Shown one piece after another: positions 25,182 through 32,731 of a stretch of 64,000 nt of DNA. The stretch lies in assembly GCA_037129925.1 (NCBI GenBank), contig JBAXTZ010000008.1, forward strand, positions 21,806-85,805, given 5' to 3'. A program made the position numbers and the translations under genes. The notes below the pieces were generated by a model, which did not search any database, was not told where the DNA came from, and saw nothing but the letters and a program-made list of their open reading frames with translations. The DNA comes from JBAXTZ01 sp037129925. GTDB lineage: Bacteria; Bacillota; Negativicutes; JBAXTZ01. The number at the start of each line of letters is the position of its first letter. The stretch's first letter is position 1.

Positions 25182-26327
25182 TTAACAAAAATATTCCGGT
25201 TTATCCTCGGAAAAGCCATTTTTCCACAATAGCGTTTTCACAATCCTGAGAGCGGCTATTCCGTCGCCGTAAGGATTAGCAGCTTGTGACATCTTGGCAT
25301 AAGCCTGTTCATCCGCGAGCAACTCCCGTGTTGCTTTGTAAATCGCTTCTTCATCAGTTCCGACAAGTCGTACCGTTCCGGCCTGAATTGCTTCCGGCCG
25401 CTCAGTGGTATCGCGTAACACCAGTACTGGTTTCCCAAGCGCCGGTGCCTCTTCCTGTACACCGCCTGAATCTGTCAGGACAATGCAGCTTTTGGCAATG
25501 AGATTGGCAAACGGCTGATATTCCAATGGCTCGATTAAATATACCCGCTCTAAATCGGATAATTCTTCATCAACAATGGCTCGCACTAGCGGATTTTTAT
25601 GCATTGGAAAAACAACAGCAGTATCAGGAAATTCAGTAATTATTCGCCGAATCGCGCGGTAAATATTTCGCAGCGGTTCACCTAAATTCTCACGCCGATG
25701 CGTAGTCACGAGAATAATTCTTTTGCTAAAGTCAATTTGGCGAAGCTCTTCAGGGAAAACAAAATCGGTCTTTACCGTACCCATAAGCGCGTCGATGACA
25801 GTATTACCGGTAATAAATATTGACTCAGGGGAAATGTTTTCCGCAAGCAGATTTTTCGCAGAAGTTGCAGTGGGTGCGAAATGATAGTCGGCTATCGATC
25901 CGGTCAGTTTACGATTCATTTCCTCGGGCCATGGTGAATATTTGTTACCTGTACGCAATCCGGCTTCAACATGACCTACTGCAATCTGCTGGTAAAAGGC
26001 TGCAAGAGCCGCAGCAAAAGTTGTTGTAGTATCTCCGTGAACCAGTACAATGTCCGGTCGAGCTTCGGAAAATACTTTTTCCAGTCCTTTCACTGCTTTA
26101 CAGGTAATATCTGAAAGTGTCTGCCCATGACTCATTATATTTAAATCATAATCGGGCACTATCGAAAATAACTCCAGCACCTGATCAAGCATTTCACGAT
26201 GTTGCGCAGTAACCGCTACCAATGAATCAATGTACTCCGGATGCCTTTTAAGTTCCAATGCGAGCGGCGCCATTTTAATCGCTTCCGGCCGGGTACCAAA
26301 AACCGTCATTACCTTTAGTTTTTTCAT
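25182..26327 (-). CDS. wecB: UDP-N-acetylglucosamine 2-epimerase (non-hydrolysing)
   Basis: Interconverts UDP-GlcNAc and UDP-ManNAc, feeding wall teichoic acid or capsule linkage units. The 381-residue product has FGTRPEAIKMAPL (10-22), HGDTTTTFAAAL (about 95-106), GHVEAGLRTGN with catalytic acids, THRRENLGEP, and the allosteric-site region TDSGGVQEEAPALGKPVLVLRDTTERPEA (positions about 287-315). Its ATG overlaps the tagO stop (ATGA). tagO-wecB next to atp genes is the Clostridia arrangement. Confidence 0.96.
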   Translation of the reverse strand: MKKLKVMTVFGTRPEAIKMAPLALELKRHPEYIDSLVAVTAQHREMLDQVLELFSIVPDYDLNIMSHGQTLSDITCKAVKGLEKVFSEARPDIVLVHGDTTTTFAAALAAFYQQIAVGHVEAGLRTGNKYSPWPEEMNRKLTGSIADYHFAPTATSAKNLLAENISPESIFITGNTVIDALMGTVKTDFVFPEELRQIDFSKRIILVTTHRRENLGEPLRNIYRAIRRIITEFPDTAVVFPMHKNPLVRAIVDEELSDLERVYLIEPLEYQPFANLIAKSCIVLTDSGGVQEEAPALGKPVLVLRDTTERPEAIQAGTVRLVGTDEEAIYKATRELLADEQAYAKMSQAANPYGDGIAALRIVKTLLWKNGFSEDKPEYFC

Positions 26328-27358
26328 TTCTTTCCTCGTTTATCATTATGATCAAAAATCCCCAGCCACTTTGCGCCAAACATTATTAACGCAAACAATA
26401 TTGCAATTATTATTAAGGCATAACTTGGAGCATAGGTCATCATCAATACCGCCACACCGCCCAAAACGATACTGATAGCGTACATCGCCAATACCGCTTG
26501 CTTTACACTTAAGCCCCGTTGCAACAACCGATGATGCAAATGACCTTTATCAGGTGCGAAAATTGGATTACCGCTTTTGTAGCGTCGAAATATCGCAAAT
26601 AGTGTATCAAAAATCGGAACTCCAAGCGCTAAAATCGGAACCAAAATCGCAATCGCCGCCAAACTCTTTATTGAGCCGACTATCGACACACTAGCCAAGA
26701 TAAATCCCAGGAACATACTGCCGGTATCGCCCATAAATATTTTGGCGGGGTTGAAATTGTGCTGCAAGAACCCCAGAGCCGAACCGGCTAAGGCTGCAGT
26801 CAAAATTGCTGCCGTTGCGTAATTAGCACCCATGGCCATCAAAGAAATTGTCACCGCCGCAATAAAAGAAATTCCTGCCGCTAGCCCATCCAAGCCGTCA
26901 ATCAAATTCACCGTATTCACGCAGCCGATGACCCAAATAATAGTAACAGGAGCGGACAACCAAAACGGTAAGTAAAACATTCCCTGTCCAAGTGGATTTG
27001 ATATCCACTCAATTTTTAAATCAAATGCCAACAACACGCAAGCTGCAACTATTTGCAAAAACAACTTTACTTTGGCATCCATTCCCCGCAAATCGTCCAC
27101 TATTCCAACTAGAACGATTATTGTGCCACCAATACAGATGCCCAAAACCTGGTTGTTTGCTTGAATAGTAAATAGCACTGCCACAATGAATCCGAAGTAT
27201 ATCGCCAAACCACCAAGCCGTGCCATCGGTTTTTTATGTACTTTTCGATGATCGGGAAGATCGACTGCGCCAATCTTAAAGGCCAACATTTTAACCAACG
27301 GTGTCGACAAATAGGCAACCAGCAATGCGATTATAAAAGCTATCGCGTAAGTTATCAT
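26324..27358 (-). CDS. tagO: Undecaprenyl-phosphate GlcNAc-1-phosphate transferase (TagO/WecA)
   Basis: Polytopic membrane enzyme of 344 residues that starts wall-glycan synthesis by moving GlcNAc-1-P from UDP-GlcNAc to undecaprenyl phosphate. Family landmarks: DHRKVHKKPMARLGG (about 36-50), the DD motif in VGIVDDLRG (about 84-92), NLIDGLDGLAAG (about 150-161), FMGDTGSMFLGF (about 208-219) and the cytoplasmic HLHHRLL near 272. About ten membrane helices. Coupled to wecB by a four-base overlap, and 16 bases from the MazG-like gene. Confidence 0.94.
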   Translation of the reverse strand: MITYAIAFIIALLVAYLSTPLVKMLAFKIGAVDLPDHRKVHKKPMARLGGLAIYFGFIVAVLFTIQANNQVLGICIGGTIIVLVGIVDDLRGMDAKVKLFLQIVAACVLLAFDLKIEWISNPLGQGMFYLPFWLSAPVTIIWVIGCVNTVNLIDGLDGLAAGISFIAAVTISLMAMGANYATAAILTAALAGSALGFLQHNFNPAKIFMGDTGSMFLGFILASVSIVGSIKSLAAIAILVPILALGVPIFDTLFAIFRRYKSGNPIFAPDKGHLHHRLLQRGLSVKQAVLAMYAISIVLGGVAVLMMTYAPSYALIIIAILFALIMFGAKWLGIFDHNDKRGKK

Positions 27359-27374
27359 GTTTTTTCTCCACGGC

Positions 27375-28010
27375 TTATTTTGTCATGTAACCTTTTTTTA
27401 TTAACTTTTCAACATGAATTTTCTGAGCAGCTATTATGTCTACTCCGTGATTTTCTTCAAGAATATATAGCATTGTAAAACAACACTGCGCAACATCGCA
27501 TAGTTCGGTCGCCGCGCCATCAATTATCGCCCGATGTTTGAGCTTGTTTTTCTCACCTGATGCGCCACCGTGTTTACCAATATATTGAGTAAGCTCGCCA
27601 AGCTCTTCTTGAATTTTGCACATCGTCTGCATAATATCAGCATTAATGTTCAACCGTGGCAAGTATAAAAATTTGTACTCACCATCGGTCGCAACCTGAT
27701 ATTCGAAATCTAGTGCGAAAGAATAATTTTTTTTAATCAATTTATCCAAATGTCTACGCACCATCTGATTAATATCAATTTCATAGAAATCTTCAAGCAC
27801 AAATAACATTGTAACACAAGTTTGCGCAACATCCAGCAATTCTGCAACAATTTCCTTTAAACAGTCTGTGCGGCAATCAGCTTGGGATTCATCATAAAAG
27901 CCAAGGACGGCACGAGCCAATTCTCCGGATTCTTCTACAGCTTTTAAGATCGTTGAATCGAGCGTTGGCGACAAATTATTCATTTTCGGAAGTCTAAGCA
28001 TTTTCGACAC
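27375..28010 (-). CDS. Double MazG-like nucleotide pyrophosphohydrolase
   Basis: The 211-residue protein is made of two copies of a short all-alpha MazG-like domain. Copy 1 (about 1-97) has KAVEESGEL and EIVAELLDVAQTCVTMLFVLEDFYEIDI; copy 2 (about 113-210) has KIQEELGELTQYIGKHGG and ATELCDVAQCCFTMLYILEENHGVDI. Both end with a KLIKKxY motif (HLDKLIKKNY, HVEKLIKKGY). In each copy the ExxE and ExxD pairs that bind Mg are visible. MazG-type enzymes split NTPs or dNTPs to monophosphate. Next to the dCMP deaminase this suggests control of pyrimidine dNTPs. Starts at 28010 (GTG) or 28001 (ATG) are both possible; the first overlaps comEB by 17 bases. Confidence 0.75.
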   Translation of the reverse strand: MSKMLRLPKMNNLSPTLDSTILKAVEESGELARAVLGFYDESQADCRTDCLKEIVAELLDVAQTCVTMLFVLEDFYEIDINQMVRRHLDKLIKKNYSFALDFEYQVATDGEYKFLYLPRLNINADIMQTMCKIQEELGELTQYIGKHGGASGEKNKLKHRAIIDGAATELCDVAQCCFTMLYILEENHGVDIIAAQKIHVEKLIKKGYMTK

Positions 28011-28413
28011 TCATTTCTATCACTTCAATATCATCGACGTATTGAAACCAATCGATATGCGGATGGTAGTTTCGAGAAAACACTATCCGTTTGATTCCGC
28101 AAGTAATTATTAGCTTTTGGCATTCAGGACAAGGACGGTCGGTGCAATACAAAGTTGCTCCCACCCGTTCATCTGGTGCACACTCCAGTAAAGCGTTTGG
28201 CTCAGCGTGAATACAACGTAAACAATGACCATCAATCATATAGCAACCTTCATCGAGGCAATGTGGCAAGCCGGAAGGGCTACCATTATAACCAGTGCCT
28301 TTTATCCGGCGATCTTTTACTACAATAGCACCAACTGCGCGGCGGCTGCAGGTACTGCGTTCAGAGACCTGAAATGCAATTCCCAAATAATATTCATCCC
28401 ATGATTTTCGCAT
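27994..28413 (-). CDS. comEB: dCMP deaminase family protein (ComEB-like)
   Basis: Zinc deaminase of 139 residues converting dCMP to dUMP for thymidylate synthesis. Zinc site: HAEPNAL (His69-Ala-Glu71) and PCPEC (94-98, two Cys ligands); additional cysteines in the insert (Cys52, Cys57, Cys64, Cys67) match the second zinc of the T4/ComEB type. GTGYNGSPSGLPHC is a dCMP deaminase signature. Strong GGAGGTAAA ribosome binding site. Gene order comEB-mazG-tagO-wecB-atp resembles that of many Clostridia. Confidence 0.93.
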   Translation of the reverse strand: MRKSWDEYYLGIAFQVSERSTCSRRAVGAIVVKDRRIKGTGYNGSPSGLPHCLDEGCYMIDGHCLRCIHAEPNALLECAPDERVGATLYCTDRPCPECQKLIITCGIKRIVFSRNYHPHIDWFQYVDDIEVIEMSVENA

Positions 28414-28463
28414 ATTTTACCTCCAGGACAGGAATATTATAGCAAACTAATCGTTCAAAACAC

Positions 28464-28500
28464 ATAAAAAAATCCTGCGACAATAACTGCCGCAGGATAA
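28464..28500 (-). terminator. Rho-independent terminator after the zinc-ribbon gene
   Basis: Perfect 8-bp stem ATCCTGCG (28472-28479) with CGCAGGAT (28491-28498), then six or more T on the minus strand (28466-28471). It separates the zinc-ribbon transcript from comEB. Confidence 0.9.
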
Positions 28501-28514
28501 AAGTTGCAAGAAAC

Positions 28515-28790
28515 CTAGCGAGCTTTGTTTTGAAAGCAATTGCTGCAAAATACCGGTTTGTCGCTACGCGGTTGAAACGGCACTTGACACTCAACTCCGC
28601 ACTCAGCGCAAACTACATTATGCATTTCGCGAGCTGATTGGCGCGCCTGTTTTTTGGAAACGCGGCAATCTTTGCATCTTTGCGGCTCATTTTCTAAGCC
28701 TTTCTCTTTGTAGAAAGCCTGCTCGCCGGCAGTGAAAATAAATTCACAACCACATTCTTTGCATTGTAATGTCTTGTCTTCGAATTCCAT
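28515..28790 (-). CDS. Zinc-ribbon protein with four CxxC pairs
   Basis: A 91-residue protein with four CxxC knuckles: Cys10/13, Cys39/42, Cys61/64 and Cys82/85, making two zinc ribbons in the spacing known from small Bacillota proteins annotated zinc-ribbon or CxxC-x17-CxxC domain. Between them lies a basic stretch (RVSKKQARQSAREM), which may bind RNA or DNA. Ribosome binding site GAGGTAAAACA before ATG. It is the only gene downstream of the structured RNA at 28821-29035 and is closed by its own terminator, so RNA and gene form a single transcription unit. Molecular role unknown. Confidence 0.85.
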   Translation of the reverse strand: MEFEDKTLQCKECGCEFIFTAGEQAFYKEKGLENEPQRCKDCRVSKKQARQSAREMHNVVCAECGVECQVPFQPRSDKPVFCSNCFQNKAR

Positions 28791-28820
28791 TGTTTTACCT
28801 CGATTATTTGTAATTCACCG

Positions 28821-29035
28821 ATATTTGGCTGACCTGGTCTTTGACCCCACACTCGCCTGCAGGAAGTTTCGCTCCTAACCCGAAGGTCCCCACTACTACC
28901 TCTCTCGCTTTTCCAAAGAAAAACGGCAGGACTTACCCCAAAGCCGCACCATGCTCACAATCATTTGATTGCTTACGTGGGCCGTTTCGCCTGCGACTGG
29001 CATCGGCTTGCAACCACAGACCCAAATATAAGCTT
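28821..29035 (-). ncRNA. Structured leader or independent ncRNA, possibly raiA-type
   Basis: A 215-base minus-strand segment between a strong promoter and the zinc-ribbon gene has no ORF but rich pairing. The ends close on each other: ATATTTGG (29022-29029) with CCAAATAT (28821-28828). Inside are AAGCCG (29004-29009) with CGGCTT (28941-28946); ACGGC (28981-28985) with GCCGT (28923-28927), which crosses the former and so makes a pseudoknot; hairpin CAATC-AAAT-GATTG (28958-28971); UUCG tetraloop hairpin ACC-UUCG-GGU (28878-28887); and AGGA/UCCU around GCGAAAC (28861-28876). The motif GCAGGCGA occurs twice. It does not fit the consensus of RNase P, SRP, tmRNA, 6S or the riboswitches I know. The setting near comF is where Bacillota carry hpf/raiA, so a raiA-motif RNA is a candidate; I cannot recall its consensus well enough to confirm. 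Confidence 0.6.
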
Positions 29036-29041
29036 AGTGGT

Positions 29042-29070
29042 ATTATATGTTGGAAAATAAAAAAATGCAA
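29042..29070 (-). promoter_or_regulatory. Strong sigma-A promoter for the structured RNA and zinc-ribbon gene
   Basis: Minus-strand TTGCAT (29065-29070), 17-base T-rich spacer, perfect TATAAT (29042-29047). Predicted start is near 29035, immediately before the closing helix of the RNA. The rest of the 28791-29220 gap holds this RNA and the divergent promoter of the HD-GYP gene. Confidence 0.78.
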
Positions 29071-29160
29071 GTATTTTTTTGAATTTGTCTTAGCAAATAA
29101 ATTGTGTTTTCGATGAATGTTTTTCAACGTAAATATTATTTTTCTTAGTTATGTTTTAAA

Positions 29161-29189
29161 TTGCAATTGTTTTTCGAATGTTCTATCAT
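29161..29189 (+). promoter_or_regulatory. Probable sigma-A promoter of the HD-GYP gene
   Basis: TTGCAA (29161-29166), 17-base spacer, TATCAT (29184-29189), about 30 bases upstream of the HD-GYP start codon. It is back to back with the promoter of the structured RNA. Confidence 0.6.
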
Positions 29190-29220
29190 TAGCTAAACTC
29201 ACTCTAAAGGTGGAAATTAA

Positions 29221-29826
29221 ATGTACATGCCATCAATTCATAGACAGGCCGAATACGATGGCGGATTGGAAAAGCTGGCATCGATTTGCAATACCTATTT
29301 AGTTCTTATGAAAGAAAAGAATGCCAGTCTGTATTTGCACGCACACCAAACCGCTAACTATGCAGTAGCTATCGCAACCCGTTTAAAGTTACCGGCTGAA
29401 GAAATTAATTCAATAAGCTTTGCCGCGCTGTTGCACGATGTCGGTCAATTATCTATTCCAAACTCTGTTCTTTATAAAGCTCCGTTCTTGTCTACGCGTG
29501 AGTTATCAACTTACAAAAATCATTGTCTTTCCGGTTGCGCGATGTTGGAAAACATCGCTGCTTGTCAAACGATAATTCCGTTCATAAAACACCATCATGA
29601 GCAATGGAACGGCAGCGGCTATCCGAAACGTTTAAAAGGTTTGAACATCCCGCTGGGCGCCCGTGTTATAGCCGTTGCAAATTTTTTTGATCATTTTATC
29701 AACCCTTGTGTTCAGAACTGGCGCAAAACAAAATCTGAGGCAATAGCCGAATTAACCAACCTATCTGGCACTTTATTTGATCCGACAATAGTCAAGGCTT
29801 TTATATCAATATTAGGAAAACAATAA
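29221..29826 (+). CDS. Stand-alone HD-GYP domain protein
   Basis: A 201-residue soluble protein that is almost only an HD-GYP domain, the type that degrades cyclic di-GMP (or other cyclic dinucleotides). Motifs: SLYLHAHQTANYAVAIA (first His), AALLHDVGQLSIPNSVL (His72-Asp73), HHHEQWNGSGYPKRLKGLNIP with GYP at 133-135, and ARVIAVANFFDHF (the usual VADxFDAL is changed to VANFFDHF, so one metal-site Asp of this motif is Asn). No receiver, PAS or membrane part is present. AAAGGTGG lies before the ATG. It is one of three genes on the plus strand and has its own promoter and terminator. Confidence 0.88.
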   Translation: MYMPSIHRQAEYDGGLEKLASICNTYLVLMKEKNASLYLHAHQTANYAVAIATRLKLPAEEINSISFAALLHDVGQLSIPNSVLYKAPFLSTRELSTYKNHCLSGCAMLENIAACQTIIPFIKHHHEQWNGSGYPKRLKGLNIPLGARVIAVANFFDHFINPCVQNWRKTKSEAIAELTNLSGTLFDPTIVKAFISILGKQ

Positions 29827-29860
29827 GCGACAGCAAAATTGCTGTCGCTTATTTTTTTAT
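29823..29860. terminator. Convergent terminator between the HD-GYP gene and comF
   Basis: Ten-bp stem AAGCGACAGC (29825-29834) with GCTGTCGCTT (29841-29850), loop AAAATT, then a run of seven T on the plus strand. The plus direction (HD-GYP gene) is strong; on the minus strand the tail after the stem is TTGTTTTCC, so it could also stop comF transcripts. Confidence 0.85.
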
Positions 29861-30516
29861 CTACCATGTGCCAAAGTCAATGATCTAACTACTGCGGCTC
29901 CAGATTGTTTCAATGATTTTGCACATTCTTCCAATGTTGCGCCGCTAGTAAAGATATCGTCAACTAACAACACATGTGCGCCTTTAACTACTGATGGCTG
30001 GCCGACATAAAACACTCCGCGGACATTTTCCCGACGAGCTTGTTGCAATAGTTGCCATTGAGGAGCTGTGCCTTTAGTTCTTGTCAACAAATCTACCCAT
30101 GGCATGCCGTTGTTCTTCGCCCACATTCGGAAAATGAGTTCACTTTGATTGTAACCGCGCTCGCGATAACGTTTTTTGTGCAGTGGCACCGGTACAACCA
30201 TATCAAAATGTTCTTTCGGAAACAATTCTGTAATCGGCGGCACCAGATCGCGCAACGCTGCCGAGCGTTTGATTTTTTGATTATATTTTATATCTTTTAA
30301 CGTCTTTCTCAATGCGCCGGCATAGGCACACAAATAAATTACACTGTCCAGATATTTGAATCGGTGTGATGAAACATCGGCTTCCTGTTTTTGAACATTT
30401 GGTTTACAGCGAACGCAAAATGTCATTGATTCAACTTTTCTGCCACACCCCGGACAAGTGTTGGGATAAATAATGTTTCTAATTCCGTAGAGCATCCTGG
30501 TAAATATTCCGTTCAA
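29857..30516 (-). CDS. comF: ComF family phosphoribosyltransferase-like protein
   Basis: A 219-residue ComFC-type protein used in DNA uptake in transformable bacteria. It has an N-terminal zinc finger (CPGCG at about 21-25 and CVRCK at about 34-38), a central VVPVPLHKKRYRERGYNQSEL segment and the PRPP-binding loop VLLVDDIFTSGATL (about 182-195). Start TTG at 30516 with GGAGAG five bases upstream, three bases after recD2. Full length, so probably working. A ComFA helicase gene is not next to it. Confidence 0.93.
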   Translation of the reverse strand: MNGIFTRMLYGIRNIIYPNTCPGCGRKVESMTFCVRCKPNVQKQEADVSSHRFKYLDSVIYLCAYAGALRKTLKDIKYNQKIKRSAALRDLVPPITELFPKEHFDMVVPVPLHKKRYRERGYNQSELIFRMWAKNNGMPWVDLLTRTKGTAPQWQLLQQARRENVRGVFYVGQPSVVKGAHVLLVDDIFTSGATLEECAKSLKQSGAAVVRSLTLAHGR

Positions 30517-30518
30517 TT

Positions 30519-32663
30519 TTACTCTCCTTGTCGCCTTAGTTTTGTTTCCAACATCGTCCAGCGACGATTACTACGTTCAGTCTCCGCTGCCCGCCGCAAC
30601 GAGCTTTTGCTGCCGACGACAAACAACTTTTGCTTCGCCCTGGTTACTGCCGTGTACAAGATCGTGCGGCTGAGTAGCGCAACGTGCTCTTTACATAGCA
30701 CTAGCAGTACAACCGGATATTCACTGCCTTGGCTTTTGTGTACTGTTATCGCATAGGCCAGTTGGACGTCACGCAGCCCTTCCGGTTCCACTAGCACTCT
30801 GTTGCCATAAAAATCTACGACCATTCCATTATCACCGGACATTTCTACAATTCCAATATCGCCATTATAAATGCTTTTTTCGTAATTATTTTTCGTCTGC
30901 ATAACCTTATCGCCGATTCTAAAAGCCGTGGTTTCGCCATCAAACTTAACGAGGGTACCAAACAAATTCAAACGCTCTTGTAATAATTTATTTAAATTTT
31001 CAACGCCGCAGTCGGCGCGATACATTGGCGATAGCACTTGAACATCATTGATTATATCCAGCCCTTGTGTTGACAAGTCGATATACAGTTCAACGATCTT
31101 ATCGGCGATAATATTCGCCTCGTCAATTTCAAAAAAAATGAAATCAGAAAATTTTTCCAGTTCGGGTAGCAGCCCCTTTCTTATTCGATGTGAGTTATGG
31201 ACGATTCCACTGTCGGCTGCTTGGCGAAATATTTCTTCCAGTTGAACTGCTGGAATGCATTTTGACCTGATCAAGTCGCGTAAAACTAGTCCGGCGCCGA
31301 CTGATGGCAATTGATCAGTATCACCTACCAGCACCAATCTGGCGCCCTCGGGCAACGCCTCGAGCAGATGATAAAATAAACTAATATCCATCATTGAGGC
31401 TTCATCGATAATAAATACATCGCCATCCAACCGGTTAAATTCATTTTTCAAAAATTTCATTTCTGCTTCACTGCTCTGAGCTTCTAACAATCGATGAATG
31501 GTTGTTGCAGTTCCGCCGCTGGCATCGGACAACCGCCGCGCCGCCCTGCCAGTAGGCGCTGCTAAAACGATCTGCAATCCACAATGTTCAAACAACTCGC
31601 GCAGGCAACGAATTATCGTCGTTTTCCCGGTGCCTGGACCACCGGTAATTATTGTAACGCCTTCAGTCAGCGCCGATATTATTGCCGTTTTTTGTTGAGT
31701 AGCCAGTTGAATATGGCTAAGTGTTTCAATCAAGTCTACTAATCTTTTGATTTCCCGTTCGGAAAACACTTCGGCCTCAGCGCTGATATTTAACAGCGCC
31801 GTCGCTGCCATGTTCTCAAGACTATCCATAAATGGCAAAAACAGCAATTCCAGTTCACGATCTTCGTCGGCTATCAATTCACCGTCTCTTAGCATCATGA
31901 CTATTTCGTCATCTATTTCGCTACCCGGCAACGACAAGTGCTTTTGCGCTGAGCGAACTATTCCTTCACGTGGATAACAACAATGGCCTTCACGCAACGA
32001 CTGAAGCAGCGAATACACTATTCCCGAGCGCATCCGCAACTTACAACCATTGTCTAAACCGGCTTTTATCGCAATAGCATCGGCAATTTTAAAACTAATT
32101 TCATCAAAATCTTCACATAACCGATAGGGATTGTCGCGAATTATTTCGATAGCCGCCGCTCCATAAAAAGTAGCAATAAGCGGCGCAAAACTTCCGGTCA
32201 CACCATAATCCTCAAGAAAGGTTTTTATTTCACGAATCTCATTATGTTCTGTAAACAGCTGGCCAATTTCCAGGGCTTTTCCTGAGCTAATTCCACGGAT
32301 TACCGTCAACTTTTCCGGATTAGAGCGCAACACTTCTAAAAGATCCTCACCAAATTTGGCAATTATCCGCGCGACTAGTTTTGGACCGACACCAGTCACC
32401 CGTTGTTCCAAAAATAATGCAATATTATCCATTATTCTTTTATCGTTCGGCCGCCATTGGACGCCGGCAAATTGTTTTCCGTAACGATGATGCGTAATCC
32501 ATTCACCGCTAACAGTTACCATTTCACCAACCATCGGCGCAAACGAATTTACAGTCACATTCAAAGTACCGGTCTTATCTTCAGCAACTAAGCGAAAAAC
32601 GGTATAACTCCGTTTCTCGTTTTCAAATAGAACACTAGATACCGTTCCAACCAATTCGAGCAT
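30519..32663 (-). CDS. recD2: RecD2-like SF1B DNA helicase
   Basis: ATP-dependent 5'-3' helicase of 714 residues, not part of RecBCD. N-terminal OB-like region and helix-hairpin-helix repeats (TGVGPKLVARIIAKFG, VIRGISSGKAL) precede the motor: GGPGTGKTT P-loop (341-349), FIIDEASMMD Walker B (about 415-424), LVGDTDQLPSVGAG, and the C-terminal VQLAYAITVHKSQGSEYP and LLYTAVTRAK motifs. Length is near the usual 740. It has ATG at 32663 and is followed by comF in the same transcript, an order common in Clostridia. Confidence 0.95.
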   Translation of the reverse strand: MLELVGTVSSVLFENEKRSYTVFRLVAEDKTGTLNVTVNSFAPMVGEMVTVSGEWITHHRYGKQFAGVQWRPNDKRIMDNIALFLEQRVTGVGPKLVARIIAKFGEDLLEVLRSNPEKLTVIRGISSGKALEIGQLFTEHNEIREIKTFLEDYGVTGSFAPLIATFYGAAAIEIIRDNPYRLCEDFDEISFKIADAIAIKAGLDNGCKLRMRSGIVYSLLQSLREGHCCYPREGIVRSAQKHLSLPGSEIDDEIVMMLRDGELIADEDRELELLFLPFMDSLENMAATALLNISAEAEVFSEREIKRLVDLIETLSHIQLATQQKTAIISALTEGVTIITGGPGTGKTTIIRCLRELFEHCGLQIVLAAPTGRAARRLSDASGGTATTIHRLLEAQSSEAEMKFLKNEFNRLDGDVFIIDEASMMDISLFYHLLEALPEGARLVLVGDTDQLPSVGAGLVLRDLIRSKCIPAVQLEEIFRQAADSGIVHNSHRIRKGLLPELEKFSDFIFFEIDEANIIADKIVELYIDLSTQGLDIINDVQVLSPMYRADCGVENLNKLLQERLNLFGTLVKFDGETTAFRIGDKVMQTKNNYEKSIYNGDIGIVEMSGDNGMVVDFYGNRVLVEPEGLRDVQLAYAITVHKSQGSEYPVVLLVLCKEHVALLSRTILYTAVTRAKQKLFVVGSKSSLRRAAETERSNRRWTMLETKLRRQGE

Positions 32664-32676
32664 AGTCCCTCATAGC

Positions 32677-32703
32677 AACAGCCCCCATTTATTGGGGGCT
32701 GTT
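32677..32703 (-). terminator. Hairpin after pgi, probable terminator
   Basis: Ten-bp perfect stem AACAGCCCCC (32677-32686) with GGGGGCTGTT (32694-32703), seven-base loop. On the minus strand it is followed by GCTATGAG, so the T-run is poor; on the plus strand TTTATT follows. It lies between pgi and recD2, both on minus, and most likely ends pgi transcripts in part. Confidence 0.6.
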
Positions 32704-32731
32704 TATTAGGCCGAGCGTTCTAAAGCTTAGC

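Noticed and set aside
28821..29035. RNase P RNA, SRP RNA, tmRNA, 6S RNA, cobalamin or T-box leader
   Set aside because: GGTAAGTCC and CCAGGTCAG recall parts of RNase P and SRP RNA, but the other conserved blocks of those families are missing; no CCA end or AGGGTGGNACCGCG box is present.
29857..30516. ComF as sign of natural competence
   Set aside because: ComF is widespread in non-competent bacteria, and no ComFA, ComEA or ComEC gene is in the window.
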